Positions 43,701-45,316 of a stretch of DNA of 45,316 bases are shown piece after piece. Every line of letters starts with the position of its first letter. Position 1 is the stretch's first letter. The stretch comes from an uncultured Bacteroidales bacterium (lineage in GTDB: Bacteria > Bacteroidota > Bacteroidia > Bacteroidales > Bacteroidaceae): positions 1 to 45,316 of the forward strand of contig CADAJS010000032.1 of NCBI GenBank assembly GCA_902788315.1, read 5' to 3'. The notes under the pieces were generated by a model, which saw only the letters and a program-made list of their open reading frames with translations, did not search any database and was not told the DNA's origin. The translations under genes were made by a program, and so were the position numbers.

Positions 43701-45316
43701 TGCAGTCGCCGTCGTACTTAGCCATCTGGGTATAGAAGTGGCCGAGCACATCACGGCCGCTGGCGCGCAGCTTGTCGCAGAGTTCTTCGGCCACGTCGTA
43801 GGCGGCCACATAGTCCTTCATCAAGTCCTCGAAGGCAAAGTTGTAGCTGGTGTAGTTGCTGTTGCGGACGTTGATGGGCGTCACGGTACTGGTCTTGCCG
43901 TCCTGGTTGTTGGCGGTGATGCCGCCCACCGTGCTGCTTATTGCGGGCAGCGGGTACTTGGGATGGTTAGAGTCGTTGTAGTTCCAGGTGTTCCATACGC
44001 CATACATCTGGTCGCGCAGCTCGAGGAGCGACTTGTTGCGCTCGCCCTTCTTGGCATCCACCTTGAGGAACTCGCTGTTCACAACCGTTCCGTTGTAGTT
44101 GAAGATGAGGCTCTCGGAACCGAACTTCACGGGCACATCGTCGAAGGCGTACTCACTGATCTCGCGGTCGCCGATGAACACCCACTTGCCGAGGTAGGCC
44201 AGGTAGAGGTACGGGTCGATGAGTCGGTAGGGTTCATCGGCCGTCTCGTACTTGGCGTTCTTGAAGACGATGTCCTCATCTGTCGGTTTCTTCGTTTTAT
44301 AGTCGGCCTCGTAGAGCAGGTGTGGGATGCTGTCCATGCTGGCGCCGACGAAGGGCCTCGTGTAGGCCAGCAACTCCTTGTTATTGTCGTTCGACACCTC
44401 GCGCCACGTGTCGGTGTGCTTCTTGCCATAAATACTCACGTCGTGAGGCAGCGTGGTCATCGAGATATCCACCAAGGCAAACGTGCTGTCGCCCTTCGCC
44501 ACGTCCTTGTAGATGTATTCACTCCATCCCACCCGGGCAGTGGTCTTTTCCCAGTCAATCTCCTTGGCTTTGTGGTTATAGGTATAGAGGAGACGCAGGC
44601 GATAATGCTCTTGGTTGAAGTCGTAGTCCGACTTGCCACTGGCTGCCGTGGTGAACTCCGCGAAGGGGGTGAAGGAAGTGGTGGGCTCCAGGTTGATGCA
44701 GTTGCCGTTGTTAGAGGTGCGGTAGGTGGCGGTGCGCGTCTGTCGGAGCGTGTCGCCAGAGGTCGTATATCCTTCGAGCACCCACTGCATCTTGCTTGTA
44801 GGCAGGTAGGTGCGGATGTCGCGGTTGAGGGCGATGGTGGGATGCATGATGTCGTTGAAGTACGCCTTCGTCTCGCCTTCGCCACGCTCGTCGCGCACGC
44901 GAGTACCATTATATGATGGGTAGGCCAGGGCGACGTAGGGTTCCAGATTGCGGAGGGAGTCGGTGACAATCTTCTCCTCTTCCTCGCCCTTGATGCGGAA
45001 GAACCAGGCCTTGTTCTGCTGCCAGTGGATGTCGTAGGGCTTACGGTCCTTCTCGCTGTAGTACTCACACCATACGCGTCGTCCGTTTTCAATCTCGTAG
45101 GCATCGGCACTCAGGATGAGCATATAGCTGTGCCCGGGCTTGAGGTCCATGTTGGTGAGGTGGAAGGTGGTACCCTTGTCCTCGCGGAAGCTGACGTTAA
45201 CCTCGCCTGATATGTTATTCCGGTTGAGGAAATCCTGAATATCAGAAGAATCATGGCTGGTAAGTCTCTTCTTGCGGTCAGTGGTGACGCCGCTGGTGAT
45301 TTCCTTGCCCTGCATG
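37759..45316 (-). CDS. Giant DUF285 (BspA-like LRR) repeat surface protein, 5' end outside window
   Basis: At least 2,518 residues are visible. The Met at 45315 is only the first Met inside the window, so the true start and any signal peptide lie beyond the edge. The first 870 residues are non-repetitive, with Ig-like and mixed segments. The remainder holds about 37 DUF285-type repeats of the form (N/K)VT.M..MF.GC..L, in five arrays at about residues 875-1022, 1172-1375, 1518-1698, 1848-1962 and 2108-2437. At least the later arrays are preceded by a related cap module with NKTLTFYYG, G..W, then PW, and ending WF..C..L..I.GL.NL. DUF285/BspA-like repeats are associated with adhesion. The stop at 37759-37761 is followed by the FN3 gene 25 bases on. 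Confidence 0.9.
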   Translation of the reverse strand, partial: MQGKEITSGVTTDRKKRLTSHDSSDIQDFLNRNNISGEVNVSFREDKGTTFHLTNMDLKPGHSYMLILSADAYEIENGRRVWCEYYSEKDRKPYDIHWQQNKAWFFRIKGEEEEKIVTDSLRNLEPYVALAYPSYNGTRVRDERGEGETKAYFNDIMHPTIALNRDIRTYLPTSKMQWVLEGYTTSGDTLRQTRTATYRTSNNGNCINLEPTTSFTPFAEFTTAASGKSDYDFNQEHYRLRLLYTYNHKAKEIDWEKTTARVGWSEYIYKDVAKGDSTFALVDISMTTLPHDVSIYGKKHTDTWREVSNDNNKELLAYTRPFVGASMDSIPHLLYEADYKTKKPTDEDIVFKNAKYETADEPYRLIDPYLYLAYLGKWVFIGDREISEYAFDDVPVKFGSESLIFNYNGTVVNSEFLKVDAKKGERNKSLLELRDQMYGVWNTWNYNDSNHPKYPLPAISSTVGGITANNQDGKTSTVTPINVRNSNYTSYNFAFEDLMKDYVAAYDVAEELCDKLRASGRDVLGHFYTQMAKYDGDCNSPSFDDGLNAALKKWNSLHRGQYLEVSQRGYTVRLPYYQLPLIFGGCFGSDNVASTYAAPTMNAQRLNKDYRTLGASIGSNDLSSGDGDPANARLSMRWDTRASNLLFFRLTGSNSNTTHVVGSKSYKDYVFSTYTDKYTENYPTNSHVNWDNFQRSKALEAVTRFKARIYRVDAYDIQKGQYVVTSATSGRGGGPWEQTVNVCEGNGVKNLGDMYSQVEAQDEFRETHYEKEIPQVFWLEDTKTLVFQATSKIISVGSSYIPHVGNKSLGTVSRVWIRDDVIDRNWQINSIRDNCVKIYIHQQSTLMPLEMTKDLSRLFQDFKNVKEVTGLRFICNPSTTNMSYMFAGCKNLETVDCKDWQYTQNVTSMSHMFDGCVKLKSLDLTKFTTPSVKGMTSMFENCESLTSLDLSSFTGEALMSTSRMFAGCKKLTSIDISGIAGTDDDYYMCEHMFDGCTALRTLRMDALNPQPWGSYDADMFKGVGSSLTCYYFSGLVTRVANQIPGRKVAQPDERAKVVYGRTDSGEDVLLFVYKPDNYKTGNTYTISASYLDFDGSMTGMNVIFANHKTTKLTVTVKGVWKGDDVIDTYSSPKWSTGASSVRTIYIDKDFAKAMPKSTAYWFKNFSQLTTIHGLPHLNTENVTNMREMFAGCSKLTKLHLGDFVFGADSKDSKFVVPKVTDMTGMFSGCSKLESVDLGGGSKVTTTYRMFENCSSLKTMSLVGGSSVTDMGRMFYGCSSLENIRSSITSDKVTDMTSMFSGCSSLTSVPEFSSTANVTKMSYMFNGCLSLKNADMSKNNTAKVTTMERMFYDCSALEELYLGANDFSRLTNASNMFYNVNRPCYIYIPSDATRVVNVCSASTFPNRVLVVPCNAFLLRSGTGYEMMLYGGRTTLKAGDQCNISPYSGYTIEKVFSGVTMQNSSKEPPWYAKVYEYDKAYIMLSKVTKVYIHSSFSGVKIMNARNYFSNMASLTEIKGLNYMDVSAAKDLSYMFMGCRNLTTTDGYLRPNNATDASHMFDGCSSMVNMPAVFGSSSTLTNTSYMFNKCTKLASISSTNYPRTANVTDMSYMFYGCSNLSSVPLSSFNTSKVTNMTYMFYGCSKLGDTSLKGIKDFDTKNVTSMNSMFEGTQGMELDLSTWNVTNVKSMANMFKGCTELRKLTLGTNFDVSGVTTTTTAFTSVHDLAVLVPSAKLSTIKSNFTGKLGFRVGTNGNFYDENAAQTAQIIWTKGNKTLTFYYGMPVGTTFGGQTVTQKWSGDAVLKNTLEWTPWTKAVKADVTNIVIDKTFANARPTSTKGWFRGCEKVKSITGLENLCTVYSVTDMSYMFSGCKGLTELVFDNSLPLWGTNQVTTFSNMFGECTNLKKLVLTRFSSTSKVTSMYCMFYKCSSLEQLNVSMMSTDAVTNANYLFYDMGKLHQLFVGSGFNFPKLSTKASYAFSSVKKCEITATQSILNTVKSPIINKLGFIEKSDDTNGDFVASDKKSGQAIWTSSNKTLTFYYGKEYKAGGKWNGTTITNVWKLSSGSTPWLETVKGTMTTAVIHESMANYAVSSCANWFKECTKLTAVNGLPNLKTSSCQSYYNMFRSCKLLKTVDVSKLLTEWSYLTSSITINLGCMFYECESLATIDVSGWTETSHVSNMAHMFWHCKAVTKLDLSKWKADNCTAMNSMFSGCENLTNLSFNSEFNFNTSKVTTMSYMFYNCKSLTSIPVTSLNTQSVKDMSHMFEGCEKWAGSFDRYNPLEWETGNVTTMEAMFKGCKKISSLNLSKWNTANVTTMYRMFYECEGIKDQNNNYYRLNVENFNVSKVKNMASMFAYCKGIKWLDLSKWKTSALTNMNSMFYECSKLKEINISNFTLSASTDVTYAFYNCSELTDIDMRMKSQWSPQASKANYMFSGCNKATIQMNNNVRVTTNNKNSSIGNKTVVITDCNSGTPKTNMVTTMKNLGRPGSKMSWFKEYVGYGTSMTMEKWAQITVTED
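38005..42700 (-). repeat. Coding repeats: five DUF285 arrays separated by cap modules
   Basis: On the minus strand the arrays lie at about 42690-42250, 41800-41190, 40760-40220, 39770-39430 and 38990-38005, with about 6, 8, 7, 4 and 12 repeats. The repeat period is mostly 66-75 bases. The recurring nucleotide core encodes MSYMFYGC and neighbours. The longest array is the most C-terminal. Confidence 0.85.

Noticed and set aside
42787..44916. 709-codon open frame on the plus strand inside the giant protein gene
   Set aside because: It is antisense to the giant DUF285 gene, has no domain or signal, and its composition (Val, His, Gly-rich) is that of a mirrored GC-rich reading frame.

Overview
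The window looks like chromosome of a Bacteroidales bacterium, most probably Prevotellaceae. The evidence is the Bacteroidetes promoter architecture seen repeatedly (TTTG, about 19-20 bases, then TAnnTTTG at the -7 position), signal-peptide and lipoprotein exports, a TonB-dependent receptor operon, GH43/GH78/GH2/GH13 glycosidases and an Fkp-type GDP-fucose pathway. Most genes are GC-rich. One island (about 12.0-15.2 kb) is clearly AT-richer. No rRNA, tRNA, CRISPR array or transposase was seen.

Layout. 1-2.8 kb: gene remnants, a serpin lipoprotein with large 3' hairpins, then an intergenic region of 8-bp micro-repeats and four tandem copies of a hairpin/promoter cassette. 2.8-5.8 kb: a multidomain GH43 arabinanase-like protein. 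5.8-6.1 kb: a 243-bp MITE-like element. 6.1-11.4 kb: a patatin-like lipase (minus), then an aldo/keto reductase-ferredoxin fusion, a putative TIM-barrel glycosidase and a GH78-like protein (plus). 11.4-12.1 kb: a fragment duplicated from the glycosidase gene and a promoter-to-terminator unit that may be an sRNA or attenuator. 12.1-15.2 kb: the AT-rich island with an FRG-domain protein and a secreted four-BIG2 protein. 15.4-17.1 kb (minus): a HigBA toxin-antitoxin pair, a flavodoxin-family reductase and an internally deleted GHL10-like pseudogene. 17.6-23.8 kb (minus): TonB-dependent receptor, lipoprotein and GH2 enzyme, an uptake-like operon without SusD. 24.1-26.7 kb (plus): fabD overlapping a GH13 alpha-amylase gene by one base. 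26.8-31.6 kb (plus): a nucleotide-sugar cluster of UDP-glucuronate decarboxylase, mannose-1-phosphate guanylyltransferase and an Fkp split into separate guanylyltransferase and fucokinase genes. 31.8-45.3 kb (minus): a four-gene surface-protein cluster made of a giant DUF285-repeat protein (cut by the window edge), an FN3-like protein, a BIG2-like lipoprotein and a 908-residue lipoprotein of unknown function.

How it fits together. The GH43, GH78, GH2, GH13 and putative glycosidase genes fit plant- or host-glycan degradation, and the receptor operon would import the products. The nucleotide-sugar cluster would supply UDP-xylose, GDP-mannose and GDP-fucose for surface glycans. The large minus-strand cluster is the best candidate for an undescribed multi-protein surface assembly. 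Short tandem repeats of 7, 8 or 9 bp sit exactly at several gene junctions, touching stop or start codons, and one pair of palindromic repeats recurs 14 kb apart.
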